Source: Okeania sp. SIO2B3 (GTDB lineage: Bacteria > Cyanobacteriota > Cyanobacteriia > Cyanobacteriales > Microcoleaceae). From it: a stretch of DNA of 43,267 bases. Position 1 is the first letter of the stretch; every line of letters starts with the position of its first letter. The translations under genes and the position numbers were made by a program. This document shows positions 1-10,008 of this stretch, in pieces. The stretch is from assembly GCF_010672525.1 (NCBI RefSeq), contig NZ_JAAHGH010000061.1, positions 1 through 43,267 of the forward strand. Reading direction: 5' to 3'. The notes beneath the pieces are model-generated. The model searched no databases. It was not told where the DNA came from and was given only the letters and a program-made list of their open reading frames with translations.

Positions 1-241
1 TATTACTTTGAATTTTGTTTTGATTGACATGAATCATTTTTGGTGTGGTAGATTCTCTCTTGCGCCACATACCTTTCGGACCCCGCCGAGCCGGAATTAT
101 TACAGGCATTCCACTGTCTGAAACTGGTATTTCCCAGAATCTGCCTTTTTTTTCGGCTCCTTTAACTCTTCCTTGAGCTAATAAAACTAATAAACGTTGA
201 CGAGATATACCTAATAAAAAAGATGCTTCTCTAGTACCCAT
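1..241 (-). CDS. HTH DNA-binding protein, partial (C-terminus off window)
   Basis: An open frame of at least 80 codons starts at ATG 241 on the minus strand and runs off the left edge without a stop. The N-terminus (MGTREASFLLGISRQRLL) looks like the winged-helix fold of excisionase or MerR-like proteins (HTH_17 type): a helix-turn-helix followed by a short wing with the residues GRFWEIP. The next stretch is basic (ARRGPKGMWRKR). Such small proteins bind DNA, often as autorepressors or recombination directionality factors; the role here is inference. A 22-bp palindrome (253-274) lies about a dozen bases upstream of the start and is a natural operator candidate. The gene reads in the same direction as the toxin-antitoxin genes to its right but is separated from them by almost 400 bases. 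Confidence 0.6.
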   Translation of the reverse strand, partial: MGTREASFLLGISRQRLLVLLAQGRVKGAEKKGRFWEIPVSDSGMPVIIPARRGPKGMWRKRESTTPKMIHVNQNKIQSN

Positions 242-252
242 GATTTTTTTTA

Positions 253-274
253 TTAACTATTGGACAATAGTTAA
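253..274. promoter_or_regulatory. Palindromic operator candidate upstream of the HTH gene
   Basis: TTAACTATTG-GA-CAATAGTTAA is a perfect inverted repeat with 10-bp arms and a 2-bp centre. It ends 12 bases from the start codon of the HTH protein. Its inner 18 bp are identical to the centre of the MITE copies at 12000 and 42506, are the reverse complement at 19399, and match over 16 bp at 34159. Its position suggests autoregulation by the HTH protein (inference). The flanks do not carry the MITE ends, so it is not an intact MITE. Confidence 0.5.
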
Positions 275-636
275 AGTTTATAAGATGTCTATTATATATA
301 AAGTTACTTAAAAGCAAATATAAACAAAATTATTGGTTTTGTCAACAAGAGAGTTTGCGCTCAAAAGTATGAGTGGTTAGGGTAGGAGTCAACTGAGACG
401 ACCTAAACCTGAACCAAGAAGTCCCAAATTCCCAATACTACGAACTTAAAGCGCATTACCCGCAGAGTTAAGGGGCGGTTTTGAAACTTAGGTTCCATTT
501 GGCTACAGAAATAATAATTCAGACACTTACTGAACTAAAAAGGTTTGAACTAATCACAACTGCCTGGCGAGTTTTTTTGATTTCTTGACCTCTAGTCGGG
601 TCTAGTTGTACGAATCAAACTTCTCCTCTTTTAGGA
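275..636. other. Intergenic, repeat-derived
   Basis: No gene is seen. The stretch from about 344 (gagtttgcgctcaaaagtatgag, continuing to about 392) resembles the ends of repeats at 17752, 20269, 23411 and 30558. The remainder is AT-rich without a coding frame. A PIN toxin expected downstream of a DUF2281-type antitoxin was looked for and not found. Confidence 0.5.
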
Positions 637-938
637 TTATTCATTTTCTGTTTCCCAATCTTCTCCATCAAGAATAGAAAACTCTGTTAATTCTGGGTCA
701 TTTAAAAAATTTTCAGCAGTTTTAGCTATTGATGCTGTTAATAATTTATGACGCTCCGCTATAGGCAAACGAGATTTTTTTTGAGAGATAACTTATTTTT
801 AGAATCAACTTGAGATAGTTTCAATTTGTGTTGAATAAACTGAATAAAGTCTAACACTTCCTGTTGTTTTTCAGGCGGTAATAATTTCAGATTATCCATA
901 ACTTCTTGTTCAATATTATTATTTGTTATTGCTGTCAT
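637..938 (-). pseudogene. DUF2281-type antitoxin with a frameshift at an A8 run
   Basis: Start ATG 938 has GGAG nine bases upstream. The first part carries LPPEKQQEVLDFIQFIQ, the signature of small DUF2281/VapB-like antitoxins that pair with PIN toxins. The frame then closes early at 759. In the next frame the reading continues with SRLPIAERHKLLTASIAK and ends at 637 in an acidic tail (DGEDWETENE), which is the usual C-terminus of this family. The switch lies at a run of eight A on the coding strand (about 775-782); nine would restore one continuous frame of about 100 residues. It could be a real mutation, an assembly error, or polymerase slippage making a full-length product. Confidence 0.65.
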
Positions 939-991
939 AAAAGTCATCTCCAACTCATATAAGAAGTCATTTTAGCAAAAATATTAAGTTA

Positions 992-1402
992 TCATGGTAA
1001 CACTTCAAATCCAGCTTGAAGAAAATGGTTATCTAAAGTTAAAGCTGTAACTATCTTTCGTTGTTTCATAATGATAAATGATAAACAATCAGTAAGAGAA
1101 TAGGATTTGTCTTGATGCTTTTGAAAATATTGCCATCCTTGATTAAATAGACTTTTATCAATATTAATCAATTCTATATCAGGACTTTCCAATAGTTGAT
1201 TACCAACTTCAACTGCTTTATAATGAAGGTTTATACTATTGAAGAAAGTTACTACTTTATCAAAAATATATGTTGTTGTTACTAACAAAGGCTGAGATTT
1301 GGCTAAAAAATTCCAATTTTGTAATACTTGTTGATGAGCATCTTCATTTTTTATTTCTAGAGCCAAAATATAGCTAGTATCCAAAAAATATACTTCTTTC
1401 AT
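992..1402 (-). CDS. PIN-domain ribonuclease toxin (VapC-like)
   Basis: A 136-residue protein of usual VapC length. The N-terminal FLDTSYILAL contains the first acidic metal ligand of PIN nucleases. SLTDCLSFIIM and ALTLDNHFLQAGFEVL match the later acidic motifs, with the final Asp in the LDNHF context. PIN toxins of type II systems cleave RNA using Mg2+ and are neutralised by the partner antitoxin. The start overlaps the stop of the upstream antitoxin by four bases (ATGA at 1402-1399), the classic translational coupling of vapBC pairs. RNA target unknown. Confidence 0.8.
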   Translation of the reverse strand: MKEVYFLDTSYILALEIKNEDAHQQVLQNWNFLAKSQPLLVTTTYIFDKVVTFFNSINLHYKAVEVGNQLLESPDIELINIDKSLFNQGWQYFQKHQDKSYSLTDCLSFIIMKQRKIVTALTLDNHFLQAGFEVLP

Positions 1403-1611
1403 TGTTGATTATACAGATAACGGTCGTGATTAATTGCGCCATCCTTTACATCACATTCCACAGGATTTTTACCTAAATCCCAAATAGAAGGTGTTTTTTT
1501 GATGCTGGTGATAATAATTTTCCCATTGTCTTGAATAATCTCAAATTCTTGGTTTTCTCCTAACAATTCTTTGGGTATGAATAACCCTTGTTCTGTTGCT
1601 GTTAATTTCAT
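1399..1611 (-). CDS. VapB/AbrB-like antitoxin
   Basis: A 70-residue protein. The first half (MKLTATEQGLFIPKELL, then FEIIQDNGKIIITSI) looks like a swapped-hairpin AbrB/SpoVT DNA-binding fold. The second half (SIWDLGKNPVECDVKDGAINHDRY) is the Trp- and acid-rich tail that in such pairs wraps the toxin. It lies immediately upstream of the PIN toxin with a four-base overlap. It probably binds its own promoter region (1612-1681), which is AT-rich. Family assignment rests on the pattern and context. Confidence 0.7.
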   Translation of the reverse strand: MKLTATEQGLFIPKELLGENQEFEIIQDNGKIIITSIKKTPSIWDLGKNPVECDVKDGAINHDRYLYNQQ

Positions 1612-1681
1612 GTTTAATTACCTCTATTAATTTTGTAAATTAATTCATTAAAATCGCCCTATTTCAGAATAGCAATACTTA

Positions 1682-2065
1682 TCATAAATTTTCAATTTCC
1701 TGCAATACTTCTATCAAAGTAGGAGCATTTGAGGAAATAATATTTTCTTCAGTTCCATCATGTTTGTGATGAGGAAAGTTGGGCAAATTTAGCTTTTTAT
1801 GGTGTCTAGTATTGTCATAACGAAAAATCAAGTTTTTGGAGGGAGTCATATATTGATATACGTACATACCACGATTGATTATTGTTTTAACATTTACAAA
1901 TTCACGCCAATAAAGAATAGAACCATCTATAAAACTTATTTCACCTACAATAAAACCTTGATCGCCTGTTCGTTCATCAGATGTAATATTGAAGGAAGTG
2001 ACTAATGAGCAAGAGTTAATTACTTCACGAATTTCCTGAACATAATCCTTAATTAACAAACTCAA
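1682..2065 (-). CDS. TumE-like toxin (DUF6516 family)
   Basis: A 127-residue protein. The pattern GEISFIDGSILYWREFV, then YQYMTPSKNLIFRYDNTRHH and NFPHHKHDG, is characteristic of the DUF6516/TumE family of small toxins common in cyanobacteria. The biochemical activity of this family is not something the sequence shows. The start overlaps the end of the upstream gene by 17 bases (2049-2065), so the two are almost certainly translated together. Confidence 0.7.
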   Translation of the reverse strand: MSLLIKDYVQEIREVINSCSLVTSFNITSDERTGDQGFIVGEISFIDGSILYWREFVNVKTIINRGMYVYQYMTPSKNLIFRYDNTRHHKKLNLPNFPHHKHDGTEENIISSNAPTLIEVLQEIENL

Positions 2066-2339
2066 CCACCTTTAAATTTTCTACTTCTTCACAGAGATTT
2101 TCCAGCATCCAAGATTCTCCAATCCATTCGTCTAATTCTAGGGTTTCTGTAAATTCATCATTTTCATATCTTCTGAGAAATTCTTCTGTAGATAACTGAT
2201 ACTTAGTCTCAAATTCCTGCAATCTTTGTTTGGTTCGTTCAATACCATCAGACAAAGATTGTAATTCTTTTTCTACTGCTGCTTTTAATAAAATTTTTAA
2301 TGATTCTGGGTGCTGGCATTTAATTTTTAGTTCTGGCAT
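2049..2339 (-). CDS. Antitoxin partner of the TumE-like toxin
   Basis: A 96-residue, acidic, helix-rich protein. Residues about 20-50 (KELQSLSDGIERTKQRLQEF) look like a coiled coil, followed by an acidic tail (NDEFTETLELDEWIGESW). No DNA-binding domain is obvious. The call rests on the 17-base overlap with the DUF6516 gene and on the small acidic coiled-coil character usual for partners of this toxin family. An AAAGGA ribosome site lies about ten bases before ATG 2339. It begins 17 bases after the upstream unknown gene, so all three may be one operon. Confidence 0.6.
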   Translation of the reverse strand: MPELKIKCQHPESLKILLKAAVEKELQSLSDGIERTKQRLQEFETKYQLSTEEFLRRYENDEFTETLELDEWIGESWMLENLCEEVENLKVVEFVN

Positions 2340-2356
2340 ATTTATTATTTCCTTTG

Positions 2357-2965
2357 TTAGTTATTCAATAACCTCTTTAATTCATCTTGAATACTTACAG
2401 CTACTTGCATTGTTTCATCAAAATATTTTCCATAACTATTAGCTTTATCACTAATTTGCATGGCTTTTAAGGCAGAAATATTATCAGAAAATTTTTCTGG
2501 TCTAAAATTAGGGTTTTCTCTCAATATTCTTTCTGTTTTAATAGCACGCACAATATCTTTTCGTGTTAGTTTAACTGCACCAATAACTTTTTCTCTATCC
2601 GAGAATTGAACGGGATTTCCTGCTTCTTTTAATTTATCTAATACAACAACGTTTTTAGCAGTATTATTAAACTTATCAGCTTCTAAAACTAAATGTCTGA
2701 GAGCTGAAGAAGCTAGAGGAATTTTTTTAGTAGATCGGTTCACAAATTTATCCTGGAAAAAAGAGTTATAGTAAAGAGAACCAGTCAACCTCTGTAAGAA
2801 AATTGGTCCTATTCTAAGGAGCTTAAGACCATTTTCTCGAAGTTCCTTCTGTTCTTTGAGTCCGCGACTACCGCCAAAGGGACCGAGAAAGTCAACTTCT
2901 TTCCAACCCATCAGCTCTATAATAAAATCATCACTAATAAAAAGTTGTTCTGAATCGTAAGCCAT
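2357..2965 (-). CDS. Unknown 202-aa protein heading the TA operon
   Basis: Not recognised. The frame opens at TTG 2974, but ATG 2965 (MAYDSEQLFISDDF) is the more likely start. Notable segments are LGPFGGSRGLKEQKELR near residue 30, a Lys/Arg-rich middle, and a C-terminal half of predicted helices (AVKLTRKDIVRAIKTERIL). No signal peptide or membrane segment is seen. It ends 17 bases before the TumE-like pair, with the same direction and base use, so it may be a third component of that system or simply a co-transcribed passenger. Confidence 0.55.
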   Translation of the reverse strand: MAYDSEQLFISDDFIIELMGWKEVDFLGPFGGSRGLKEQKELRENGLKLLRIGPIFLQRLTGSLYYNSFFQDKFVNRSTKKIPLASSALRHLVLEADKFNNTAKNVVVLDKLKEAGNPVQFSDREKVIGAVKLTRKDIVRAIKTERILRENPNFRPEKFSDNISALKAMQISDKANSYGKYFDETMQVAVSIQDELKRLLNN

Positions 2966-3289
2966 AAAACTCAACCTAAAACTAATAATTTAAAAGCTAT
3001 TTCTAGCATATCAAATAGATGCTTTTTTTTGCAAATTATTGGTTCATCTCATGTTCAGCTAAATACTTTTCATTAATGGATAATGGATAATGGAGAATTA
3101 CCTTTCCCTAAAAGGGAGAGGATTGACGAAAAGGAAAAAATTTATTTTTTTTCCCTTGAAAGGGGAGGCTAACAAAGCTGAATTATTTAATTATTTAATT
3201 ATTAATTCTTCGGTAATAAACTAAATTTGCACTCTGTTGTTTACAGGAAAGGTGAGCATATCGCCCACCCTAAATTAAACTACACCAAA
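2966..3289. other. Intergenic, AT-rich repeat DNA
   Basis: No gene is seen. From about 3060 to 3222 there are fragments (cctttcccta, cccttgaaaggggagg, ttatttaattattaattc, cggtaataaa) shared in type and order with repeat blocks at 22190-22400 and 23760-23960, so this is probably a decayed copy of that dispersed repeat. Confidence 0.4.
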
Positions 3290-6200
3290 CTACGCACTAA
3301 AATATTTCGCCACAGGATGATAAGTAATGATCGCTGTCGTAGACTGTTCTGGATAAAGTTGCTCGCTCTCATCCATATACATATCAATCCTTTTCACATC
3401 CAACAAGTCTAACTGCTTAAACTGATCCTGCATATTGGGACAAGCAGGATAACCAAAACTATAGCGCGACCCTTGATAACGCTGTTTCAAAATATCCTTA
3501 ATATTATCTGCATCCTCTGCACCGAAACCTAGCTCCCGACGAATACGAGCGTGTAACCATTCTGCCATTGCTTCCGCAGTTTGTACCGCCATACCGTGGA
3601 AATACAAATAATCTGTATACTGATCGGCAGCAAACAACTTCTGAGCAAACTCAGTGGCTATTTCTCCCACTGTTACAGCGTGCATGGGGAACACATCAAT
3701 AATTCCGGAATCCTTGGGAGCAAAGAAGTCAGCAATACATAACCGTCGTCCTGACTTTTGCCGAGGAAATTCAAAACTGTTGACAACTTTTGTTGCTTTT
3801 CCAGTCTTATTCATTTCGTCGGAGTCGTAGATTAAAAGTGTATTTCCTTCTGCTTGACAAGGGAAATAACCATAAATAGCTTGGGGATGTAGTAACTTTT
3901 CTTCAACTACCCGTGATTTCCAAGTTTCCAGAATCGGATAAACTTTCTCAGCTAAAAACTCATTATATTCTTCCCGTGGTTGTCCTTGGGGTTTGCGGAA
4001 TTGCCACTGCCCTGCCATCAACGCTTGTAAATCTAAATACCAGAATAATTCCTCGAATGGCATATCTTCTGGTTGTAATAACTTGGTTCCCCAGAATGGA
4101 GGAGTGGGGCGATCGATATCTACTGCTACATCATCGGAACGTCGAGTATCTACCACAACTGGTTCAGCAGGTTTAGTTTTCTCTTTTTCCTCGGACTTAA
4201 CTTGGGTATCAACTTTACCATTACCATTACCATTCCCACTCCCATTACCGTTTTCTTCGGCAAACTCACCTAAGAACCCTTGAATGTCATCCCATTTCTC
4301 TTCTGCTTTTGCTGGCATCAATTTATCCATGAAATGCAAGTCGGAAAAGGCATCCTTACCATAAACTACTTTACCTTTGTAGGTATTTTGGCAATCTTGA
4401 TGAACGAATTTAGGTGTTAGTGCAGCACCACCTAAAATCACGGGAACGGTAATACCTTCTTGGTTAAATGTTTCCAAGTTATCTTTCATAAATGCGGTTG
4501 ACTTCACCAATAAACCACTCATGGCGATACAGTCAGCATTATGTTCCCGGTAAGCGGAAATAATATTATCAACTGGTTGTTTAATTCCGAGGTTAATTAC
4601 TTTATAACCATTATTTGACAAGATAATATCCACGAGATTTTTACCAATATCGTGAACGTCTCCTTTAACAGTAGCAATTAAGAAAGTTCCTTTAGAATTA
4701 TCCTCACCTGACTCTTCTGTTTCCATGAAAGGTTGTAGATAAGCAACTGCTGCTTTCATAGTTTGAGCAGACTGCAATACAAATGGTAATTGCATTTGCC
4801 CGGAACCGAATAATTCTCCTACTACTTTCATGCCATCTAATAAATAGACGTTGATAATATCTAACGGCGGATATGTTTCTAAAGCTTTTGCCAAAGCATC
4901 TTCTAAACCGATACGTTCCCCATCAATAATATGTTGTTTTAAACGTTCTTCAATTGGTAAATTTTGTGTAGCACTTCGGTCTTTTTTAGTTGTTTTACCC
5001 TGGAACATTGTTGTCAATTCAGTTAGAGGGTCGTAAACACAAATATCCCCATCAAATTCCCGTTGGTCATATATTAGCTTCCGACAAACTTCTTGATGTT
5101 CTGGTTCAATTTTTGACATGGGTAAAATCTTACTGGCACTAACAATAGAACCATCCAAACCTACTGCCATTGCTTCATGCAAAAATACCGAGTTCAACAC
5201 TTGTCTTGCTGCGGGATTTAAACCAAATGAAATGTTAGAAACCCCAAGCATTATATGACAATCTGGTAACTCTTTCCGAATCTTTTTAATAGATTCAATT
5301 GTGGCTTTTCCATTTTCCCTATCCTCTTCAATACCTGTAGAAACTGGCAAAGCTAAAGTATCAAAGAACAATTCATGGGCTGGAATGCCATATTCTATTG
5401 CTGCATCATAAGCTCGTTTTGCTATTTCAAATTTCTTATCCGCCGTCCGAGCCATTCCATCCTCATCGATGGTTCCAACTACCACACCAGCACCATATTT
5501 TTTCGCCAATTCTAATACTTTAAAAAAACGAGGTTCTCCATCTTCATAGTTAGTAGAATTTAGCAAACATTTACCGCCAGCAACTTTTAAACCAGCCTCC
5601 ATTTTTTCCCATTCAGTCGAGTCTAACATCAGAGGCAAATTAACATTTGTGACTAAACGAGATGCTAATTCGTGCATATCTTTAACCCCATCGCGCCCCA
5701 CATAATCAACGTTAACATCGAGAATATGTGCTCCTTCTTTTACCTGAGATTTTGCTAAGGCAACTAAACCATCCCAGTCTTCATTATTCAGCAAAGTTCG
5801 ACATTTTTTAGAACCACTAGCATTCAGTCTTTCCCCAACAATTAAAAATGAGTTATCTTGTTCGTAAGTTTCCGAAGAATAAATAGATGCTGCTGAAGGA
5901 ATATAGTTATATTTTCGTTCTTTTGGTGTGAGAGTTTGAGTAATTTCAGCTAATGCTTTAATATGGTCTGGACGAGTACCGCAACAACCGCCGATAACTT
6001 GTACTCCCAGGTCTTCAACAAAGTGCATTAAAGCCATTTTTAACTCTAAAGGAGTTAATTTGTAGTGAGCTTGTCCGCCGATATTTTCTGGCAAGCCAGC
6101 ATTAGGAATACAGGAAACAACAAAAGGCGAATTTTCCGACAAATAACGAATATGTTCCTTCATTAAATCCGGACCAGTGGCACAATTTAATCCCAGAATA

Positions 6201-6865
6201 TCGATAGAATAAGGTTCTAAAATTGTCAGAGCAGCATTAATTTCCGAACCAACTAACATAGTTCCAAAAGATTCCATAGTTACTGACACCATGATAGGTC
6301 GGCGATCGCCTTTTTTTGCAAAGGTTTCTTCTATGCCATTTAATGCTGCTTTTATTTGTAAAACATCCTGACAAGTTTCTACAAGAAATAAATCTACTCC
6401 CCCATCAAAAAGACCTTCCGCTTGCTCGGCAAAACCATTTTTTAGGGTGTCAAAATCAATATGTCCCAGGGTAGGTAATTTTGTTCCTGGCCCCATTGAC
6501 CCAGCAACAAATCGAGGCTTTTCTGGGGTTGAAAATTCCGCAGTAACAGACTTTGCTAATTCGGCCGCTGCTTTATTCAAATAATAAGCTTTGTCCGCTA
6601 AATCGTATTCTGCCAATACAATTTTTGTACCACCAAAAGTATCAGTTTCAATCACATCGGCACCTGCTGCTAAGAACCCTCGGTGGACTGTAGCAACTGC
6701 TTCTGGTTTAGTATGGACAAGATATTCGTTACAACCTTCGTATTCTTTACCGCCAAAGTCTTCAGCAGTCAGGTTTTGGACTTGGAGATTAGTACCCATT
6801 GCACCATCAAAAACTATGACTGGGCGTTCTGGGCTATGGAGACGATTCAAAAATGGGCTATTCAT
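3290..6865 (-). CDS. metH: Cobalamin-dependent methionine synthase
   Basis: Transfers a methyl group from 5-methyltetrahydrofolate to homocysteine through cobalamin, giving methionine in the cytosol. The 1191 residues hold all four modules. The homocysteine domain (1-320) has zinc ligands Cys228, Cys294 and Cys295 in the LNC and GGCCGT motifs. The pterin-binding domain spans about 340-600. The cap and cobalamin domains (about 640-860) contain DVHDIG with His738 as lower cobalt ligand. The AdoMet-binding reactivation domain is about 925-1191, with [10 protein letters not shown] near the end. Length fits the family. An unusual Gly/Asn linker (about 871-884) precedes the reactivation domain. It stands alone, with no partner genes and no cobalamin riboswitch that I could recognise upstream. 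Confidence 0.97.
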   Translation of the reverse strand: MNSPFLNRLHSPERPVIVFDGAMGTNLQVQNLTAEDFGGKEYEGCNEYLVHTKPEAVATVHRGFLAAGADVIETDTFGGTKIVLAEYDLADKAYYLNKAAAELAKSVTAEFSTPEKPRFVAGSMGPGTKLPTLGHIDFDTLKNGFAEQAEGLFDGGVDLFLVETCQDVLQIKAALNGIEETFAKKGDRRPIMVSVTMESFGTMLVGSEINAALTILEPYSIDILGLNCATGPDLMKEHIRYLSENSPFVVSCIPNAGLPENIGGQAHYKLTPLELKMALMHFVEDLGVQVIGGCCGTRPDHIKALAEITQTLTPKERKYNYIPSAASIYSSETYEQDNSFLIVGERLNASGSKKCRTLLNNEDWDGLVALAKSQVKEGAHILDVNVDYVGRDGVKDMHELASRLVTNVNLPLMLDSTEWEKMEAGLKVAGGKCLLNSTNYEDGEPRFFKVLELAKKYGAGVVVGTIDEDGMARTADKKFEIAKRAYDAAIEYGIPAHELFFDTLALPVSTGIEEDRENGKATIESIKKIRKELPDCHIMLGVSNISFGLNPAARQVLNSVFLHEAMAVGLDGSIVSASKILPMSKIEPEHQEVCRKLIYDQREFDGDICVYDPLTELTTMFQGKTTKKDRSATQNLPIEERLKQHIIDGERIGLEDALAKALETYPPLDIINVYLLDGMKVVGELFGSGQMQLPFVLQSAQTMKAAVAYLQPFMETEESGEDNSKGTFLIATVKGDVHDIGKNLVDIILSNNGYKVINLGIKQPVDNIISAYREHNADCIAMSGLLVKSTAFMKDNLETFNQEGITVPVILGGAALTPKFVHQDCQNTYKGKVVYGKDAFSDLHFMDKLMPAKAEEKWDDIQGFLGEFAEENGNGSGNGNGNGKVDTQVKSEEKEKTKPAEPVVVDTRRSDDVAVDIDRPTPPFWGTKLLQPEDMPFEELFWYLDLQALMAGQWQFRKPQGQPREEYNEFLAEKVYPILETWKSRVVEEKLLHPQAIYGYFPCQAEGNTLLIYDSDEMNKTGKATKVVNSFEFPRQKSGRRLCIADFFAPKDSGIIDVFPMHAVTVGEIATEFAQKLFAADQYTDYLYFHGMAVQTAEAMAEWLHARIRRELGFGAEDADNIKDILKQRYQGSRYSFGYPACPNMQDQFKQLDLLDVKRIDMYMDESEQLYPEQSTTAIITYHPVAKYFSA

Positions 6866-7520
6866 AATCGAGTGTTTGGTTTTTAGGTACTATTTTATAC
6901 TACTCTTTTCAGAGTTTAAGAGCAATTTATGTTCTATATGATAATATGTATTTAAGAGGTGCTATCGCAATTAGAATATAGATTGTCTACAGTTAAATAA
7001 TAACTCAAAAAAATAGAAGTTATAAATCGGTGACTTATGACTTATATATCCTAATATCTATCAAATTTTTATTAGTAGTAATACGATAATTACTTATAAA
7101 TATAATTTGAAAATGAGAATGATATACAATCAAAATTCATAGATAAATTAAGATTTAATTTTTCTGACAATTACCAAGTTAATATTTTTTAGTAGACCTA
7201 GTTTGTCTAAGAAAAATTAGACTGATTAATTAACCTTAATTAAGGTGCTTGAAAAACGGCATTGGTGACTTGAGGTATGATATCATGTCCGGATAAGAGG
7301 GCGGGCAAAAAACTTTCCCCTTCTACTCCTGTTTTTTCTTCTTTATTCCCTTCTGACTCGGTCCTCCTAACTCCTGACTCAGTCGTTCCCCTTCTGGCTC
7401 CCCTCCTGGGAGGGGCGGGGGTGGGTTGACTCCTAAGTAATGAAGATGAATATCATACACGCTATTCAGCAACGCCAAAAAAACTAATGATTTGATTCAA
7501 TCAACTAGAATGAAGTAGCT
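6866..7520. other. Divergent intergenic region between metH and the kinase operon
   Basis: About 650 bases without a gene. Bases 6866-7240 are very AT-rich and should hold the metH promoter. Bases 7279-7296 (GATATCATGTCCGGATAA) match the end sequence of a repeat family seen at 12054 and 18359. Bases 7380-7430 contain a GC-rich hairpin (cccctcctgggagggg) followed by gggtgggttgactcc, a dispersed repeat. Bases 7431-7490 (aatgaagatgaatatcatacacgc and on) recur at 34670-34710. Confidence 0.6.
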
Positions 7521-10004
7521 ATGAATAGAACTGAGCAACTACCAGGAATCAAATTTCATCAAAAGCTAAGTATTTGGTGGAAAAATAGTCTACAAGATCG
7601 GAAATCAACTCGTAGTTTTCTGTTACGTTTGTTGGTTGCATGTACTACTGTCTTAGTTAGTATTGCTGCTTTTTATAGCTATCAAGTTGTTCGTGAATTA
7701 ATTCTAGAGAAATTGAAAAAAAATGCTTTGTTGGAAGTGCAGCTAGGAGCAGATAATATCGATCGCTGGTTAGCCACCAAAAAAATTGAAACATACACTA
7801 CTGCTAATACTCCTACATTCCGAACCATGGACTGGTCAGTGGTTAGACCTTTCTTAAAATCTAAAGAGTTGCGATCGCCAGATTTTTTCTTTTTTGCCAT
7901 GATTAATCCTGATGGTTCCTACTATACCAGTAAAGTTGGCAAGGCAAAAGCCAATCTTAAAGACCGTAAGCACATTAAACGAGCCATAGCTGGTCAAGTA
8001 AATGTTTCCGATCCTGTAATTTCTCGCACTCTAGATGTTTTAATGGTTTTTGTTGCTGTTCCTGTGTGGTCAGACGATCCTAATATCAAACAACCAATAG
8101 GAATTCTAGCGGGTGCAATTTCAACTGACCGGATGAGGCAAGTAGTGAGTAGTTTGCAGTATGGTGATAATAGTTATGCTTTTGCAATTAATTCTGAAGG
8201 AGAGTCAATATTTATACCTCAAAAAGATCTAAACGGCAATGAAACAAAACCTATTCCCAATTTTTCGTCGTCAAAAAATCCTAAGTTACAGAATATTTCC
8301 CGAAAAATGCTTGCCAAGGAAAAGGGTATAGAATTAGTAGAGATTAGCGATCGCCAAGTTTATCTAGCTTATCTTCCCATAGAGCAAACAGACTGGTCTC
8401 TGGGCTTAATTATCCCCCGTGCAAATATTGAATCGCAACTCAAAGCACTAAATCTGATGGCATTAGTAGTGCTAAGTTTAGCCGTTACCATGATTATAGT
8501 CTTGTGGAAAGTACAATCATTTGAGCAAAAGCAACTCAAAAAAACCAAACAAGCTGCTGAGATAGCAAACCAAGCCAAAAGCGAATTCCTAGCCAATATG
8601 AGCCATGAATTACGCACCCCTCTCAATGGCATTCTCGGTTACGCTCAAATCCTTCATCGTTCTAAGTATGGGGGCGAAAAAGAACACAAAAGCATTGAAA
8701 TTATTCATCAATGTGGTAACCACTTGTTAACTCTGATCGATGATGTTCTTGATATATCAAAAATAGAAGCTCGTAAACTTGATTTATATCCCTCCAATTT
8801 TCATTTCCCCTCTTTCCTAGAAGGAATTGTAGAAATGATTCGTATTAGATCTGATCGAAAAGGAATTGAGCTTATTTATCAACCAGAAACCAACTTACCA
8901 ACGGGTATCATTGCAGATGAAAAACGCTTGCGCCAAGTTTTAATAAATTTGTTAAGTAATGCAGTCAAATTTACTGATACTGGTAAGGTTGTTTTTCAAG
9001 TGAAAACTTTTAGAGGTAAGTCGAGTCAGAGTCAAGATAACTCACATCCATTTTCTACCATTGAATTTAAAGTTCAAGATACAGGAGTTGGTATTCCAGC
9101 AGAAAAAATCGACACTATTTTCAAACCCTTTGAGCAGGTGGGAGAGCAGATGAAACGCTCTCAAGGAACAGGATTAGGATTAGCTATTAGTAGTCAAATT
9201 GTTAATCTCATGGGTTCAAAAATTAGAGTAAAAAGTAAGTTAGGTGTAGGCAGTATCTTTTCCTTTAAAGCGAAATTTACTCTCAGTGCTAACTGGGTCA
9301 AGTCAGCTTCTACGATCGCTGGAAAACAAATTATTGGTTACACAGGGACACAAAAAACTGTTCTGGTTATTGACGATCGCTGGGAAAATCGATCTGTGCT
9401 AATTAATTTGCTGCAACCAATTGGTTTTGTAACTGCGGAGGCAGAAAATGGTTCTCAAGGATTAGCTAAATTAGCAGAACTCAAGCCAGATGTAACCATT
9501 GCAGATTTACAGATGCCAGTGATGGATGGTTTTGAGATGCTCAGGCAGTTGCGTGCAGTTGATGAATTGAAAAATTTGCTAGTAATAGTCTCTTCTGCCT
9601 CCGTATCACAGAGAGATCGACACAAAAGTCTTGATGCTGGGGGTAATGATTTTCTCCCTAAACCTGTAAATGCACAGAAATTATTTAAAATGCTAGATCG
9701 ACATTTAGGAATAAAATGGAAATATGCTCAAACAAAAAATATAGAAATCATGCCAGAATCATCTACTTCAGATATAGTTATTGACAACCCTCAGATTTTA
9801 TCCCCACCATTAGAAGAATTAGAAATCTTACTCGCATTGGTACAGAGAGGTAGGCTGAATAAATTGAGTATAAAAGCTCAACAAATTCAGCAGTCGAATC
9901 AAAAATATATTCCTTTCATTAAACCAATTTTGCAATGGACTAAAGATTTTGAAGCTGATAAAATTGAAGAATTTATTCAAAGTTTTTTAGAGCAAAAGGA
10001 GTAA
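7521..10004 (+). CDS. dCache hybrid histidine kinase
   Basis: An 827-residue membrane-bound sensor. A first transmembrane helix (about 33-56) and a second (about 309-330) flank an extracytoplasmic sensing domain of dCache type (about 60-300). The cytoplasmic part has a dimerisation/phosphoacceptor domain with [10 protein letters not shown] (His362), an ATP-binding domain with N-box Asn476/Asn480, DTGVGIP (Asp520) and GTGLGL (about 539-544), then a receiver domain with acidic pair Asp618/Asp619, phosphoacceptor Asp662, Ser691 and Lys714. No HAMP domain is visible. A C-terminal extension of about 85 residues has no clear domain. It is followed four bases later by a REC-kinase gene, so the two probably form one phosphorelay operon. 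Confidence 0.93.
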   Translation: MNRTEQLPGIKFHQKLSIWWKNSLQDRKSTRSFLLRLLVACTTVLVSIAAFYSYQVVRELILEKLKKNALLEVQLGADNIDRWLATKKIETYTTANTPTFRTMDWSVVRPFLKSKELRSPDFFFFAMINPDGSYYTSKVGKAKANLKDRKHIKRAIAGQVNVSDPVISRTLDVLMVFVAVPVWSDDPNIKQPIGILAGAISTDRMRQVVSSLQYGDNSYAFAINSEGESIFIPQKDLNGNETKPIPNFSSSKNPKLQNISRKMLAKEKGIELVEISDRQVYLAYLPIEQTDWSLGLIIPRANIESQLKALNLMALVVLSLAVTMIIVLWKVQSFEQKQLKKTKQAAEIANQAKSEFLANMSHELRTPLNGILGYAQILHRSKYGGEKEHKSIEIIHQCGNHLLTLIDDVLDISKIEARKLDLYPSNFHFPSFLEGIVEMIRIRSDRKGIELIYQPETNLPTGIIADEKRLRQVLINLLSNAVKFTDTGKVVFQVKTFRGKSSQSQDNSHPFSTIEFKVQDTGVGIPAEKIDTIFKPFEQVGEQMKRSQGTGLGLAISSQIVNLMGSKIRVKSKLGVGSIFSFKAKFTLSANWVKSASTIAGKQIIGYTGTQKTVLVIDDRWENRSVLINLLQPIGFVTAEAENGSQGLAKLAELKPDVTIADLQMPVMDGFEMLRQLRAVDELKNLLVIVSSASVSQRDRHKSLDAGGNDFLPKPVNAQKLFKMLDRHLGIKWKYAQTKNIEIMPESSTSDIVIDNPQILSPPLEELEILLALVQRGRLNKLSIKAQQIQQSNQKYIPFIKPILQWTKDFEADKIEEFIQSFLEQKE

Positions 10005-10008
10005 ATTA

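Noticed and set aside
6866-7240. Cobalamin riboswitch upstream of metH
   Set aside because: No B12-box-like conserved core was recognised by eye in the AT-rich leader; a covariance search would be needed to exclude it fully.
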